A DNA stretch of 64,000 nucleotides from an uncultured Eubacteriales bacterium (lineage in GTDB: Bacteria > Bacillota > Clostridia > Christensenellales > Aristaeellaceae): assembly GCA_902778055.1 (NCBI GenBank), contig CACYWL010000002.1:90982-154981 (forward strand), written 5' to 3'. Below the pieces are notes generated by a model. That model ran no database searches. It worked only from the letters and a program-made list of their open reading frames with translations, and was not told the DNA's origin. A program made the position numbers and the translations under genes. Positions 16,128-25,424 of this stretch are shown piece by piece; position 1 is the first letter of the stretch, and every line of letters starts with the position of its first letter.

Positions 16128-18436
16128 CAGATCAGTGTCTCCTTCAGAACCTGCTGAATCTCCTCCGCTTCGACGATCCGGAAATGCTTCCTCACGTATT
16201 CCGGAATTTCCTCCAGATCCTTGTCGTTTTCCTTCGGAATAATCAGGGTTCTGACCCCCGCGCGGTACGCCGCCAGCGTTTTTTCCTTCAGCCCTCCGAT
16301 CGGCAGCACCCTTCCGCGCAGCGTCATTTCACCCGTCATGGCCACATCCTGCTTCACCTTCCGCCCGGTCAGCGCGCTGACCAGGGCCGTCGTGATCGTC
16401 ACGCCGGCGCTGGGGCCGTCCTTGGGCACGGCCCCCTCCGGCAGGTGAATATGGAGATCCGTTTTCGTATAGAAATCCTCTTCCAGGCCCAGCTCGGCGC
16501 TGTGGGCGCGGACCCAGCTGAAGGCCGCCTCCGCGCTCTCCTTCATCACGTCGCCCAGCTGCCCCGTCAGCTTCAGGTTGCCCTTTCCCGGCATGGGGAT
16601 GCATTCCACCTCCAGGGTTTCACCCCCGACGCTGGTCCAGGCGAGCCCGTTGACGATGCCCACCCGGGGTTCCTTTTCCAGCGGCTCCCGGGTATATCTG
16701 GCGGCTCCGAGGAACGCGTGCAGCCTGGCTCCCGTCACATTCACGCTCTTCTTCCCGCTTTCCAGCAGATAGACCGCCGCTTTTCTGCAGCATTTCGCGG
16801 CGGTGCGCTCCAGCGTCCGGACGCCCGCTTCCCTCGTGTAATCCTCGATCATTCTTTTCAGGATTCCGTCCTCGATTTTCATCGAACCCGGCGCCATCCC
16901 GTGAGCCTCCATCTGCTTGGGGAGCAGGTGTCTCTTCAGAATCTCGAATTTTTCCTCTTCCGTATAGCTGGGAACCTCAATGATCTCCATCCGGTCCAGC
17001 AGCGGCTCGGGAATCGTTTCGCGGCTGTTCGCCGTGGTAATGAACATGACCTTGCTCAGGTCAAAGGGGATCTCCATGTAGTGATCCCTGAAGGCGTAAT
17101 TCTGCTCCGCGTCCAGCACCTCGAGCATCGCGCTGGCAGGATCTCCCCGGAAGTCGCTGGCCATCTTGTCGATTTCGTCAAACAGGAAGACGGGATTCAT
17201 GCTTCCGGCCTGTTTCATCCCGGTGATGATCCGTCCCGGCATGGAACCGATATAGGTTTTCCGGTGTCCGCGGATTTCCGCCTCATCCCGGACCCCGCCG
17301 AGGCTCATGCGGACAAACTTCCGGTTCACCGCTTCCGAGATGGCCTTGACAATGCTGGTCTTGCCCACGCCGGGAGGGCCGACAAAGCAGAGAATCGGCC
17401 CCTTCATGTTCTTCTTCATCCGGAGCACGGCCAGGTATTCGATGATTCTCTCCTTCACCTTCTCCAGCCCGTAGTGCTCCCGGTCCAGAATTTCCCGGGC
17501 CCTGGGAAGATCCAGGTTGTCCTCCGTCTCCTTGCCCCAGGGCAGGTCCAGCAGCCAGTCAATATAGGTTTCGGAAACGATGTATTCCGGGCTTCCGGGG
17601 GCAATCCGGCTCAGCCGCTCAATTTCCTTTTCGCACTTGGCCCGGGCCTCCTCGTTGAGGGGCGTTTCCTCCATCCGTTTCCTGTAGCCGTTCTGGTCAT
17701 CCGCCTCGTCGTCCTCGCCCAGCTCGGACTGAATGGCCCGGATCTGCTCCCGAAGGTAATAGTCCTTCTGGTTGCGCTCCACCTGCCTGCGGATCCGGCT
17801 CTGGATTTCCTTCTCCGTATCCGCCAGATCCGTCTCCCGGATCAGCACCGCGCAGGCCTTTTCCAGGCGTTTCAGCGGATCAAGCTCCTCCAGGAATTCC
17901 TGCTTCTCCTGCCATTTCTGAAGGATATGCGCCGCCAGCAGGTCCGCGATCTCTCCGGGCTTTTCCATGGAGCGAAGGCCTTCCACCATCTCGCCGCTGA
18001 TCCGCTGGCTGCTTTTCGCGAATTCCTCGAAGAGGTCCTGCGTGGTCCGCACCATCGCCTTCCCCTCCTGGCTGCGGACCGTGCGATCCTTCTGCACCCG
18101 GATCAGGGCCTTCAGGTATTCCTTTTCCTCCAGCATCTGCTCCAGAATGCCGCGGCTTTCTCCTTCCACAAGAATTCGGATATTCTCTCCCGGAAGGTTC
18201 ATCACCTGCCGGACGGCGGCAATGGTTCCGACCGTGTGCAGGTCTTCCGGCGCGGGATCCTCGGTTTCCTCGTCCTTCTGAGCGACAAGAAACACCTTCT
18301 GGTTTCCCATCATGCTCTGCTCCAGCGCCGCGATGCTCTTGGGCCGACCGATATCAAAATGCAGCACCATGCCGGGGAACAGCAGCATTCCCCGAAGGGG
18401 CAGCACCGGAAGCTCGATCGTTTTGGGGTTTGGCAT
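16127..18436 (-). CDS. lon: ATP-dependent protease La (Lon)
   Basis: 769-residue AAA+ protease. The N-terminal LON domain begins IELPVLPLRGMLLFPGMVLHFD. Walker A is GPPGVGKTS, Walker B FLFDEIDKM, and the protease domain has the catalytic-serine motif PKDGPSAGVT plus the C-terminal catalytic-lysine region (LKEKTLAAYRAG). The start at 18436 is preceded by GGAGGAG. It forms a cluster with clpX, clpP and tig upstream but has its own promoter. ysxC follows with overlap. Confidence 0.98.
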   Translation of the reverse strand: MPNPKTIELPVLPLRGMLLFPGMVLHFDIGRPKSIAALEQSMMGNQKVFLVAQKDEETEDPAPEDLHTVGTIAAVRQVMNLPGENIRILVEGESRGILEQMLEEKEYLKALIRVQKDRTVRSQEGKAMVRTTQDLFEEFAKSSQRISGEMVEGLRSMEKPGEIADLLAAHILQKWQEKQEFLEELDPLKRLEKACAVLIRETDLADTEKEIQSRIRRQVERNQKDYYLREQIRAIQSELGEDDEADDQNGYRKRMEETPLNEEARAKCEKEIERLSRIAPGSPEYIVSETYIDWLLDLPWGKETEDNLDLPRAREILDREHYGLEKVKERIIEYLAVLRMKKNMKGPILCFVGPPGVGKTSIVKAISEAVNRKFVRMSLGGVRDEAEIRGHRKTYIGSMPGRIITGMKQAGSMNPVFLFDEIDKMASDFRGDPASAMLEVLDAEQNYAFRDHYMEIPFDLSKVMFITTANSRETIPEPLLDRMEIIEVPSYTEEEKFEILKRHLLPKQMEAHGMAPGSMKIEDGILKRMIEDYTREAGVRTLERTAAKCCRKAAVYLLESGKKSVNVTGARLHAFLGAARYTREPLEKEPRVGIVNGLAWTSVGGETLEVECIPMPGKGNLKLTGQLGDVMKESAEAAFSWVRAHSAELGLEEDFYTKTDLHIHLPEGAVPKDGPSAGVTITTALVSALTGRKVKQDVAMTGEMTLRGRVLPIGGLKEKTLAAYRAGVRTLIIPKENDKDLEEIPEYVRKHFRIVEAEEIQQVLKETLI

Positions 18437-18468
18437 TTCTCTCCTCCTGATTCCGTAAATGTCTCTCA

Positions 18469-18496
18469 AGTATACTGATATTCACGCATTTTGCAA
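18469..18496 (-). promoter_or_regulatory. Promoter for lon-ysxC
   Basis: Minus-strand TTGCAA (18491-18496), a 16-bp spacer and TATACT (18469-18474), just after the clpX terminator. Confidence 0.72.
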
Positions 18497-18503
18497 GTGG
18501 CAG

Positions 18504-18534
18504 AAAGAAACCTTCCCCGAGTTCTCGGGGAAGG
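18504..18534 (-). terminator. Intrinsic terminator after clpX
   Basis: Minus-strand CCTTCCCCGAG and CTCGGGGAAGG with a 2-nt apparent loop, followed by TTTCTTTC. It starts 9 bp after the clpX stop. Confidence 0.88.
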
Positions 18535-18542
18535 CCCGTTGT

Positions 18543-19865
18543 TCAGGATACTTCGCTGTCCGGCATCAGCCGGCTCTGTTCGCTTCTCTTCAGGGCCCTT
18601 CGTCTCGGTCCCTGCTTCAGCTTCGGTTTTCCTCCGTTCACAGCTTCCCGGTCGATCACGCACGCGTTGATCTCTGTCTGCCCCGGCAGCTCAAACATGG
18701 TATCCAGCATGCAGTCCTCAATGATCGCCCGGAGGCCTCTGGCCCCGGTTTTCCTCGTGATGGCCTGCTTCGCGATCTCCCGGATCGCGTCCTCCTCAAA
18801 GGTCAGCTGAACACCGTCCAGCTCCAGCAGCTTTTCATACTGCTTGCAGAGCGCATTCTTCGGCTCCGTCAGAATCCGGACCAGTGCCTCCTCGTCCAGG
18901 CCCTCCAGGGTCACGATGACCGGAAGCCGTCCGACAAATTCCGGAATCAGGCCGTATTTCGTCAGATCCTCGGGGCGGACCTCCTTCAGCACGTCCGTCC
19001 GCTCCGGATCCCGTGCGCTCTGAATCTCGGCGCCGAAGCCCAGCGTCTTTTTCCCGATGCGGTTCTCGATGATGGGAACCAGCCCGTCGAACGCGCCTCC
19101 GCAGATGAACAGAATGTTGGTCGTATCGATCTGAATCATTTCCTGCTGGGGATGCTTCCGTCCTCCCTGGGGCGGCACGGCCGCCACCGTTCCCTCGAGA
19201 ATCTTCAGCAGCGCCTGCTGGACGCCTTCGCCGCTGACATCCCGGGTGATGGACATGTTCTCCCCCTTCCGGGCGATCTTGTCGATTTCGTCGATATAGA
19301 CGATTCCCTTCTGGGCCCGCTCGATATCCCAGTCCGCAGCCTGGATCAGCCGAAGCAGGATCGTCTCCACATCATCGCCGACATAGCCCGCCTCCGTGAC
19401 GCTGGTCGCGTCCGCGATCGCGAAAGGCACATTCAGGATTCTCGCCAGGGTCTGGGCCAGATAGGTCTTTCCGCTTCCGGTCGGTCCCAGCATCAGGATG
19501 TTGCTCTTCTGAAGCTCGATCTCATCCTTCTTGGCCTTCCGGTTAATGCGCTTGTAGTGGTTGTACACCGCCACGCACAACGCTTTTTTGGCCCGTTCCT
19601 GCCCGATGACATAATCGTCCAGCGTGCTCTTCATCTCCGCGGGCAGCATCAGCTTCGACGGGCTCTGCTCCCTGCGTTTTCCGGGAGCCGCCTTCTGGGT
19701 GCGTTCCCCTTCCGACTCATCCTCCAGAATGCTGTTGCACAGGTCCACGCACTCGTTGCAGATATACAGCCCCGCCGGTCCGGCAATCAGGCGGAAAACC
19801 ATGTTTGCCCCTTTTCCGCAGAAGCTGCAGTGCGGCGTCGTGTTTCTCGTATAGTTGCTGGCCAT
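18543..19865 (-). CDS. clpX: ATP-dependent Clp protease ATP-binding subunit ClpX
   Basis: 440-residue AAA+ unfoldase. The N-terminal zinc-binding domain has CSFCGK...CNECVDLC. Walker A is [15 protein letters not shown] and Walker [13 protein letters not shown], with the pore and IGF-type loop region and the C-terminal small domain. It delivers substrates to ClpP, whose gene lies 10 bp upstream. A terminator follows directly. Confidence 0.98.
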   Translation of the reverse strand: MASNYTRNTTPHCSFCGKGANMVFRLIAGPAGLYICNECVDLCNSILEDESEGERTQKAAPGKRREQSPSKLMLPAEMKSTLDDYVIGQERAKKALCVAVYNHYKRINRKAKKDEIELQKSNILMLGPTGSGKTYLAQTLARILNVPFAIADATSVTEAGYVGDDVETILLRLIQAADWDIERAQKGIVYIDEIDKIARKGENMSITRDVSGEGVQQALLKILEGTVAAVPPQGGRKHPQQEMIQIDTTNILFICGGAFDGLVPIIENRIGKKTLGFGAEIQSARDPERTDVLKEVRPEDLTKYGLIPEFVGRLPVIVTLEGLDEEALVRILTEPKNALCKQYEKLLELDGVQLTFEEDAIREIAKQAITRKTGARGLRAIIEDCMLDTMFELPGQTEINACVIDREAVNGGKPKLKQGPRRRALKRSEQSRLMPDSEVS

Positions 19866-19875
19866 GTTTCTCCTT

Positions 19876-20469
19876 TTAGCCTTCGTTCTTTCTGGGCAGA
19901 TAGATTTCGTCGATGATATGATAGTCCAGCGCCTCCTGGGCGCTCATGAAATAGTCCCGCTCGACATCGGCCCTGACCTTTTCAAGATCCTGGCCCGTCA
20001 TGTCGGCCATCATCCGGATCATCTTCTCCTTGGTCTTCATCAGCCATTCCGCGCGGATCGCCACATCCGTCGCCTGGCCCTGCGCGCCGCCCAGGGGCTG
20101 ATGAATCATCACTTCGCTGTTGGGCAGGGCAAGCCGTTTGCCCTTTTCGCCGGCCATCAGCAGGAAAGCGCCCATGCTGGCCGCCATGCCCACGCACACC
20201 GTCCGAACCTGAGGCCGGATATACTGCATGGTGTCGTAAATGGCCATCCCCGCGGTCACGGAGCCGCCGGGGCTGTTGATGTAGAGGCTGATGTCCGCGT
20301 CCGGATCCTCCATTTCGAGGAAGAGCAGCTGAGCTACGACCAGGTTCGCGGTCGTATCGTCGATTTCCCCTCCCAGGAAAACAATCCGGTCCTTCAGCAA
20401 CCGGGAATAGATGTCATAGGAGCGTTCGCCCCGGTTCGTCTGCTCAACGACGTAAGGAATCAGCGGCAT
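19876..20469 (-). CDS. clpP: ATP-dependent Clp protease proteolytic subunit ClpP
   Basis: 197-residue serine protease. It starts [25 protein letters not shown]; an in-frame upstream extension is ignored because AAAGGAGAAAGG lies just before the ATG at 20469. The catalytic serine is in [12 protein letters not shown], the histidine in [10 protein letters not shown], and the aspartate near the VERDYFMS region. Length is standard. It lies between tig and clpX, the usual order. Confidence 0.98.
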   Translation of the reverse strand: MPLIPYVVEQTNRGERSYDIYSRLLKDRIVFLGGEIDDTTANLVVAQLLFLEMEDPDADISLYINSPGGSVTAGMAIYDTMQYIRPQVRTVCVGMAASMGAFLLMAGEKGKRLALPNSEVMIHQPLGGAQGQATDVAIRAEWLMKTKEKMIRMMADMTGQDLEKVRADVERDYFMSAQEALDYHIIDEIYLPRKNEG

Positions 20470-20564
20470 AATCCTTTCTCCTTTCCGAATCCAGTGATAA
20501 AACGGATGGCGGGGGCCGTCCCCCGCTCCGTCCCTCCGGTCCCGGAATACTTCCCGGGATTGGA

Positions 20565-20588
20565 GAATGGCGCCTGCCGGCGCCATTC
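20565..20588 (-). other. Stable hairpin between tig and clpP
   Basis: A 10-bp perfect stem, GAATGGCGCC with GGCGCCATTC, around a 4-nt loop. It has no T-run on either strand, so it is not a simple terminator. It may protect or process the tig-clpP mRNA. Confidence 0.55.
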
Positions 20589-20616
20589 CAAGATTTCCGT
20601 TTCCTTCGCGGAGGAA

Positions 20617-22035
20617 TTATTCCTCCGCGGCTTTTTCGGTCTCCTTATTCTCTTCCACAGCCTTCTTCGTCCTCTTCCGGGCCGCGGGCTTCTTGGGCTT
20701 TTCCGTCTCCGCGGGAGCCTCTTCCTTCTCGGGCTCCTCGGCCTTCTTTTCCCTGATGACCGCGTCCTTCATCAGCAGATCCAGCACCAGGGAGATCGCG
20801 GCGTCGTCCTTCAGATACTCCTTCTGCTGCTCGGTCAGGTTGGCCTTGAACTTTTCCGGATCCTCGCCGTAGCGCTCGGCCTGCTCGGCGATCTGCTTTT
20901 CAATATCCTCTTCGGTGGGCTCGATGCCTTCCGCCTTGCGGATGGCCTCGATCACCAGCTCATTCTTCACCCGGCGGACGGCCTCGGGCTCATTCTGCGC
21001 CTTCAGCGCTTCCCGGGTCATTCCCATGTACTTCAGGTAGTCGTCCAGGCGGATTCCCTGATAGGCCGCGTTCATTTCCATCTCGCGGATCATGTAGTCG
21101 CACTGGGCCTCGATCATCGGCTGGGGAATGTCCACCTGCGCGTTTTCGACGGCCTTCTCCACCAGCGCGTTCTTGGCCGCGTTTTCGTTGTTCTTTTCCA
21201 CCCGCTCGGTCAGCCGCTTCACAACGTCCGCCTTGTATTCCGCGAAGGTGTCAAAATCGCTGACGTCGGAGGCAAAGTCATCGTCCAGCTCCGGCTTCTC
21301 CACCACCTGGATGCCGTTCACCTTCACATGGAACACCGCGTCCTTTCCGGCCACCTCGGCGGAATGATACTCCGCGGGGAAGGAGACGTTCAGATCCCGC
21401 TCCTCGCCGATGGCCATTCCGATCATCTGCTCTTCAAAGCCGGGGATGAAGCTGCCGCTTCCGATGGTCAGGGTCTGGTTCTCCGCGGTGCCGCCCTCAA
21501 ACGCGACGCCGTCGATCGTCCCGGCGTAGTCCAGACGGACCACGTCCCCGTTCTGCACGGGCCGGTCTTCCACATCGATGGTCCGGCTGGCCTTGTCCCG
21601 GTCCCGCTCAATCTCCGCGTCCACCATGGCGTCGGTCAGCGTCTGCTTCTCAATCTCGACCTCCAGGCCCTTGTACTGGCCCAGCGTCACATCCGGGCGG
21701 ACAAAAACCTCGACGTGGAACTTCAGATCCTTCCCGCTGCCGATCTCTTCCGCAAAGAACTCCGGCTGATCCACGGGGTGCAGATCGTATTCCTTCACCG
21801 CCGCTTCATAGGCGTCGGGGAAAAGAAGATTGATCGCGTCGTCATACAGGACGCCCTCTCCGTAGAGCGCCTCCACCATCTTCCGGGGCGCCTTGCCCTT
21901 GCGGAATCCGGGAATATTAATGCTCTTGCGAACCTTCAGGAAAGCCTTCTGCATCGCGTCGTCAAACGTCTCCGCGGGGAACACGAAGCTCAGTTTAGCC
22001 TTGTTGCTCGAAAGCTTTTCGTACGTGTAACTCAT
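20617..22035 (-). CDS. tig: Trigger factor
   Basis: 472-residue ribosome-associated chaperone and prolyl isomerase. The N-terminal ribosome-binding signature is GFRKGKAPRKMVE. The PPIase domain (about 155-245) starts NGDVVRLDYAGTIDGVAFEGG. The C-terminal chaperone arms follow. It ends with a lysine- and glutamate-rich tail of about 40 residues (KKPAARKRTKKA), longer than in E. coli. It is first in the tig-clpP-clpX run. Confidence 0.97.
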   Translation of the reverse strand: MSYTYEKLSSNKAKLSFVFPAETFDDAMQKAFLKVRKSINIPGFRKGKAPRKMVEALYGEGVLYDDAINLLFPDAYEAAVKEYDLHPVDQPEFFAEEIGSGKDLKFHVEVFVRPDVTLGQYKGLEVEIEKQTLTDAMVDAEIERDRDKASRTIDVEDRPVQNGDVVRLDYAGTIDGVAFEGGTAENQTLTIGSGSFIPGFEEQMIGMAIGEERDLNVSFPAEYHSAEVAGKDAVFHVKVNGIQVVEKPELDDDFASDVSDFDTFAEYKADVVKRLTERVEKNNENAAKNALVEKAVENAQVDIPQPMIEAQCDYMIREMEMNAAYQGIRLDDYLKYMGMTREALKAQNEPEAVRRVKNELVIEAIRKAEGIEPTEEDIEKQIAEQAERYGEDPEKFKANLTEQQKEYLKDDAAISLVLDLLMKDAVIREKKAEEPEKEEAPAETEKPKKPAARKRTKKAVEENKETEKAAEE

Positions 22036-22097
22036 GTGTATTCAATCCTTCCTGCGCCTCTTGCGCAATTCCTGAGGTGCACTTGGCACCAATTGTC

Positions 22098-22127
22098 AGT
22101 ATAACATAGCTTCCCGTGCTTTGGCAA
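22098..22127 (-). promoter_or_regulatory. Promoter for tig-clpP-clpX
   Basis: Minus-strand TTGCCA (22122-22127), an 18-bp spacer and TATACT (22098-22103). The -35 box lies in a perfect palindrome, TTTGGCAGTTGCCAAA except for the central pair, and a shorter palindrome TTGGTGCCAA follows the -10 box. Confidence 0.75.
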
Positions 22128-22167
22128 CTGCCAAAATCAGCCTTCCGGCCGCCCGGAGCTTTCCGGT

Positions 22168-22198
22168 GAAACGGCCCGCGGCATCCGCGGCGCCGTTC
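22168..22198 (-). terminator. GC-rich hairpin after the phosphodiester glycosidase-like gene
   Basis: Minus-strand AACGGC-GCCGCGG and CCGCGG-GCCGTT form a long stem followed by TTTCACC. The T-run is short, so termination may be partial. Confidence 0.45.
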
Positions 22199-22205
22199 CG
22201 GCGGA

Positions 22206-23252
22206 CTACCAGGGATCCTCCGGCGCGGCGACCAGGGCGCTGGTTCCGACGCCGAGAATCTCCGCCGTTCTTCTGGAGGAAAGATTCCGCGGCTTTTCAT
22301 CCATCTTGCACAGCTGATGCCCCATGAAAACGATGGTGGCCGTCTGTCCTCCGTCGAGGTTGAAGGCCGTCCGGCATCCCTTTTCCAGCAGCTTCTCCGC
22401 CAGGAAGGAGATCCCGTCGCCCTTGCTCCTCTTCTTCCAGCTGGAGCGCCCCTCCAGCATCATGAACCAGTAATGCCCCTTTTCCGCCATTCCGACGGCC
22501 ACGCGCTCCGCGCTGCTCTTTCCGTACTGGTCCAGGGCCGCCGTGTTCAGCTCTCCGTCCCGGATCAGCCACGGTCCGAAGGCGAGCACATCCCGCGCCC
22601 CCATCTCCAGATACTCCTCCGCGGTCTTCTCGTCGCTGTCGAACACCTGCATGTCCCCGTCCGGGAAAATCGCCAGCGTGTCCAGGTTCGGAAACTTCTT
22701 TGCGCCCTTCTTCCAGGTTTTATCCGACCAGATTTTTCCCTCCCGGATAACAATGCCCGTCCGCGTCTTGTTCACATACCTGTGCCAGGCATAGTCCGAG
22801 CTGACGGCGATCACGGTCTGTTTCATCCGGGCCAGCTTGTAGGGATACTCCTGCTTCCGCATCCATTTTTCCGGATCCACCGGAATCATGTGCGGAAACT
22901 CTCCGCCCTCCGCGCACCGAATCTCCGCCTCGTACCAGGTGCGCAGGGGCTTCTCCTGGCTGATCCTGCGGATTTCCACCCAGAGGGTATCGCTGCAGTA
23001 GCGCCAGAGGCCTTTCTCCGGGTCCTCGTAAACGAATTCCCCCTCGTCCAGGAAGCCTTCGTCGTTCAGCGCGGGAAAGTCCTGCGCCCCGCCATCCTCC
23101 TCGGCGTTTTCCGCAGCTTCCGCTTCCGCGGTCGCCGCTTCTTCGGCCTCCGGGGCTTCATCCGCGCCCGTCTCCGCCTCCCCGGCCGGGGCGGCGGCAA
23201 ACAGAAATACCGCCGCCAGCAGGGTCAGCGCGCCCGCTCTCCATTTTTTCAT
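22206..23252 (-). CDS. Secreted phosphodiester glycosidase (NAGPA/DUF2233) family protein
   Basis: 348 residues with a signal peptide (MKKWRAGALTLLAAVFLFAAAPAGEAE) and an Ala/Glu-rich linker to about residue 60. The C-terminal two thirds match the NAGPA-type fold. Clues are VIAVSSDYAWHR, GIVIREGKIW, TLAIFPDGDM, AFGPWLIRDGEL, and the signature NLDGGQTATIVFMG followed by SSRRTAEILGV. Family members cleave phosphodiester-linked sugars, and several take part in exopolysaccharide or cell-wall metabolism. The real substrate is unknown. It lies 33 bp after purC on the same strand. Confidence 0.85.
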   Translation of the reverse strand: MKKWRAGALTLLAAVFLFAAAPAGEAETGADEAPEAEEAATAEAEAAENAEEDGGAQDFPALNDEGFLDEGEFVYEDPEKGLWRYCSDTLWVEIRRISQEKPLRTWYEAEIRCAEGGEFPHMIPVDPEKWMRKQEYPYKLARMKQTVIAVSSDYAWHRYVNKTRTGIVIREGKIWSDKTWKKGAKKFPNLDTLAIFPDGDMQVFDSDEKTAEEYLEMGARDVLAFGPWLIRDGELNTAALDQYGKSSAERVAVGMAEKGHYWFMMLEGRSSWKKRSKGDGISFLAEKLLEKGCRTAFNLDGGQTATIVFMGHQLCKMDEKPRNLSSRRTAEILGVGTSALVAAPEDPW

Positions 23253-23284
23253 CCCGTCTTCCTCCGCCGTCTTCCGGCCGCGGT

Positions 23285-24004
23285 TCAGTACGTCGTTCCC
23301 ATCATCCGGTGGAGCACCTCCTGGTACGCCTCCGTCACGCCGCCCAGATCCCGCCGGAACCGGTCGATATCCAGCGGCTCGTGCGTCCTGCTGTCCCAGA
23401 ATCTCGCCTTGTCCGGGCTCAGCTCGTCCGCCAGCAGGATTTTGCCCTTGAAGCGGCCGAATTCGATCCGGAAATCGATCAGCTCGATATTGATTTCGCT
23501 CATGTAGGCCGAAAGAATCTCATTGATCCGCTTGCACAGCACGCGGATCTCGTTGATCTCCTCCATGGTGGCGGCCTTCATGGCCAGCAGATGCGTATGG
23601 TTCACCAGGGCATCCGTGTCCATTTCGCTGTCCTTCAGGCAGAACTCGATCACCGGCTGTTCCAGCTTCATCCCCACCGGCAGCCCGGTCCTGGTATGCA
23701 TGCTGCCCGCCACCCGGTTCCGGATCTTGACGGCAAAGACCATCATGTCGCATCGGTAGACCAGGCTCTGCCGGGCGTCCAGCTGGCGCACGAAATGCGT
23801 CTCCACCCCCTGGTCCTCCAGCAGGGTAAACAGATGCTCGCAGATGGCGTTGTTGATCTCGCCCTTTCCGAGAATACGCCCCCGCTTCAGGCCGTGGAAG
23901 GCCATTGCTTCATCTTTATAATAGACCACCGCGTAGTCCGGATCATCCGTCGCATACACCCGTTTTCCCTTGCCTTCGCGAATGAGCTCCCTGATCTCCG
24001 GCAT
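23285..24004 (-). CDS. purC: Phosphoribosylaminoimidazole-succinocarboxamide synthase
   Basis: 239-residue SAICAR synthetase of purine synthesis. It shows REGKGKRVYAT, KIRNRVAGS, the EFCLKDSEMDTDALVN segment, and DFRIEFGRFKGKILLADELSPDKARFWD, all typical of PurC. The start at 24004 has GAGGAGG upstream. No other pur genes are adjacent, so it may be transcribed alone or with the downstream secreted glycosidase-like gene. Confidence 0.96.
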   Translation of the reverse strand: MPEIRELIREGKGKRVYATDDPDYAVVYYKDEAMAFHGLKRGRILGKGEINNAICEHLFTLLEDQGVETHFVRQLDARQSLVYRCDMMVFAVKIRNRVAGSMHTRTGLPVGMKLEQPVIEFCLKDSEMDTDALVNHTHLLAMKAATMEEINEIRVLCKRINEILSAYMSEINIELIDFRIEFGRFKGKILLADELSPDKARFWDSRTHEPLDIDRFRRDLGGVTEAYQEVLHRMMGTTY

Positions 24005-24036
24005 TCGACCGTCCTCCTCACAGAAGATTGAGAAAT

Positions 24037-24066
24037 ATTGTATCACATCCTTTTCTCTTTTCTCAA
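24037..24066 (-). promoter_or_regulatory. Promoter for purC
   Basis: Minus-strand TTGAGA (24061-24066), an 18-bp spacer and TACAAT (24037-24042), about 30 bp before the start codon. The stretch 24067-24289 beyond it holds no gene or clear signal. Confidence 0.7.
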
Positions 24067-24289
24067 CCCCTGATTTATCAACGGTTTCTGACCGTTTTTG
24101 ACATGAAATCCGTCCTCCGTCCGGAATTCTTCCCGGTCCTCCGTCGGTACCGCAAAGCCGGCGCTGTGCCTTCCATTCCGGTCCGGCGCCCTCTTTCGCC
24201 GGCCGAAGGGGTCCGGCGGCTTTTTCCGCGCGCTCCGGACGCTGCGTCCCTTCATGGAAGAAAATCGCCCTTTTTCTCCCAAATTGCAC

Positions 24290-24318
24290 TTGTTTTCCTT
24301 TTGAGTTTTTGCTATACT
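24290..24318 (+). promoter_or_regulatory. Promoter for the Lpl-type sugar importer operon
   Basis: Plus-strand TTGTTT (24290-24295), a 17-bp spacer and TATACT (24313-24318). It leaves a 5' untranslated region of about 130 nt before the first permease, enough for further control; no known riboswitch is recognised there. Confidence 0.65.
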
Positions 24319-24454
24319 GTCTTCATTCGATGGGCTGCATCGGTTGTGCCTGTTTTGGTTTCTGCCGGGATGCAAAATATCTCCGTGGTGGTTTTGATGC
24401 CTGTTTTCCTGTTCGGAAACCGTCCGCAAAATCTGGAAAAGGGGAGTGAACTGA

Positions 24455-25411
24455 TTGCAAAATGCCGCTGTCAGACAAAAGGTCATCAACGATCGAAGGC
24501 CGTCCGCGGGCAAAACGCTGCTCAGAAACAGAACGCTGCTTCTGATGTGTCTGCCTGCGGTGATTTATTTTATCGCCTTCAGTTATGCACCGCTGCCGGG
24601 AATCTATGTCGCGTTTGTCAACTACAATTACCGCGCGGGCATCTTCGGGAGCCCCTTCGTTGGGCTCAAGAATTTTGAATTTGTCGCCAAATCCGGAAAG
24701 CTCTGGATGCTGACGAAGAACACCATTCTGTTCAACCTGGCCTTCATTCTTCTGGACAATCTGCTCTCGGTGACCGTCGCCATCCTGCTGAAGGAAATCC
24801 AGAGCAAGATGTTCCGCAAGGTCAGCCAGACCATGATGTTTCTTCCCTACTTCATCTCCCAGGTGCTGGTCGGTCTGCTGGTTTTCAGCCTGCTGAATTC
24901 CGACACCGGCTTCCTCAACGTGGTTCTGACCAAGCTGGGCATGGAGCCTCTCCGGCTGTACAAGACCGGAGATCCCTGGCCGCTGATCATCATTCTCGTG
25001 CACCTGTGGCAGAAGACGGGGTACAACTCCGTGGTCTATTTTGCCGCCATCATGGGCATTGACGATTCCATCATCGAAGCCTCCATGATCGACGGAGCCA
25101 ACGGGTGGCAGAAGATCCGCCACATCATCCTGCCCTCCCTGCGTCCGACGATCGTCATCCTGCTCCTCTTCGCGCTGGGCGGTATCGTGAAGGGCGACTT
25201 CGGCCTCTTCTGGAACCTGGTGGGCCGCAACCCCATTCTGTTCCAGAAGGTCGACATCATCGAAATGTTTGTTTACCGGGCCACGGTTTCGGACTTCAAT
25301 TTCTCGACCGCGTCCGCCGTGGGCCTGTATCAGTCCCTGGTCGGCTTTGTGCTGGTGCTCACCGTGAACACCATCGTGAAGAAGATCGAGCCCGACTACT
25401 CGCTGTTCTGA
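24455..25411 (+). CDS. Sugar ABC transporter permease, LplB-type
   Basis: 318-residue inner-membrane permease with about six membrane segments. It starts at TTG 24455, eight bases after GGGGAG. The EAA loop reads EASMIDGANGWQKIRHIILP, the coupling helix that docks on the ATPase. The N-terminus with PLPGIYVAFVNYNYRAGIFGSPFVGLKNF is characteristic of LplB/YtcP-like transporters of oligogalacturonides and other complex glycans. The ATPase (usually a shared MsmX) is not in this window. The next permease starts 13 bp after the stop. Confidence 0.9.
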   Translation: MQNAAVRQKVINDRRPSAGKTLLRNRTLLLMCLPAVIYFIAFSYAPLPGIYVAFVNYNYRAGIFGSPFVGLKNFEFVAKSGKLWMLTKNTILFNLAFILLDNLLSVTVAILLKEIQSKMFRKVSQTMMFLPYFISQVLVGLLVFSLLNSDTGFLNVVLTKLGMEPLRLYKTGDPWPLIIILVHLWQKTGYNSVVYFAAIMGIDDSIIEASMIDGANGWQKIRHIILPSLRPTIVILLLFALGGIVKGDFGLFWNLVGRNPILFQKVDIIEMFVYRATVSDFNFSTASAVGLYQSLVGFVLVLTVNTIVKKIEPDYSLF

Positions 25412-25424
25412 TGGAGGTGTGAAT

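Noticed and set aside
22090..22130. CtsR or CIRCE operator before tig-clpP-clpX
   Set aside because: The palindromes do not match GGTCAAA-type or TTAGCACTC-type consensus sequences.
24067..24289. Gene or riboswitch between purC and the importer operon
   Set aside because: No frame with a ribosome-binding site and no recognised aptamer; only a small hairpin near 24080-24096.
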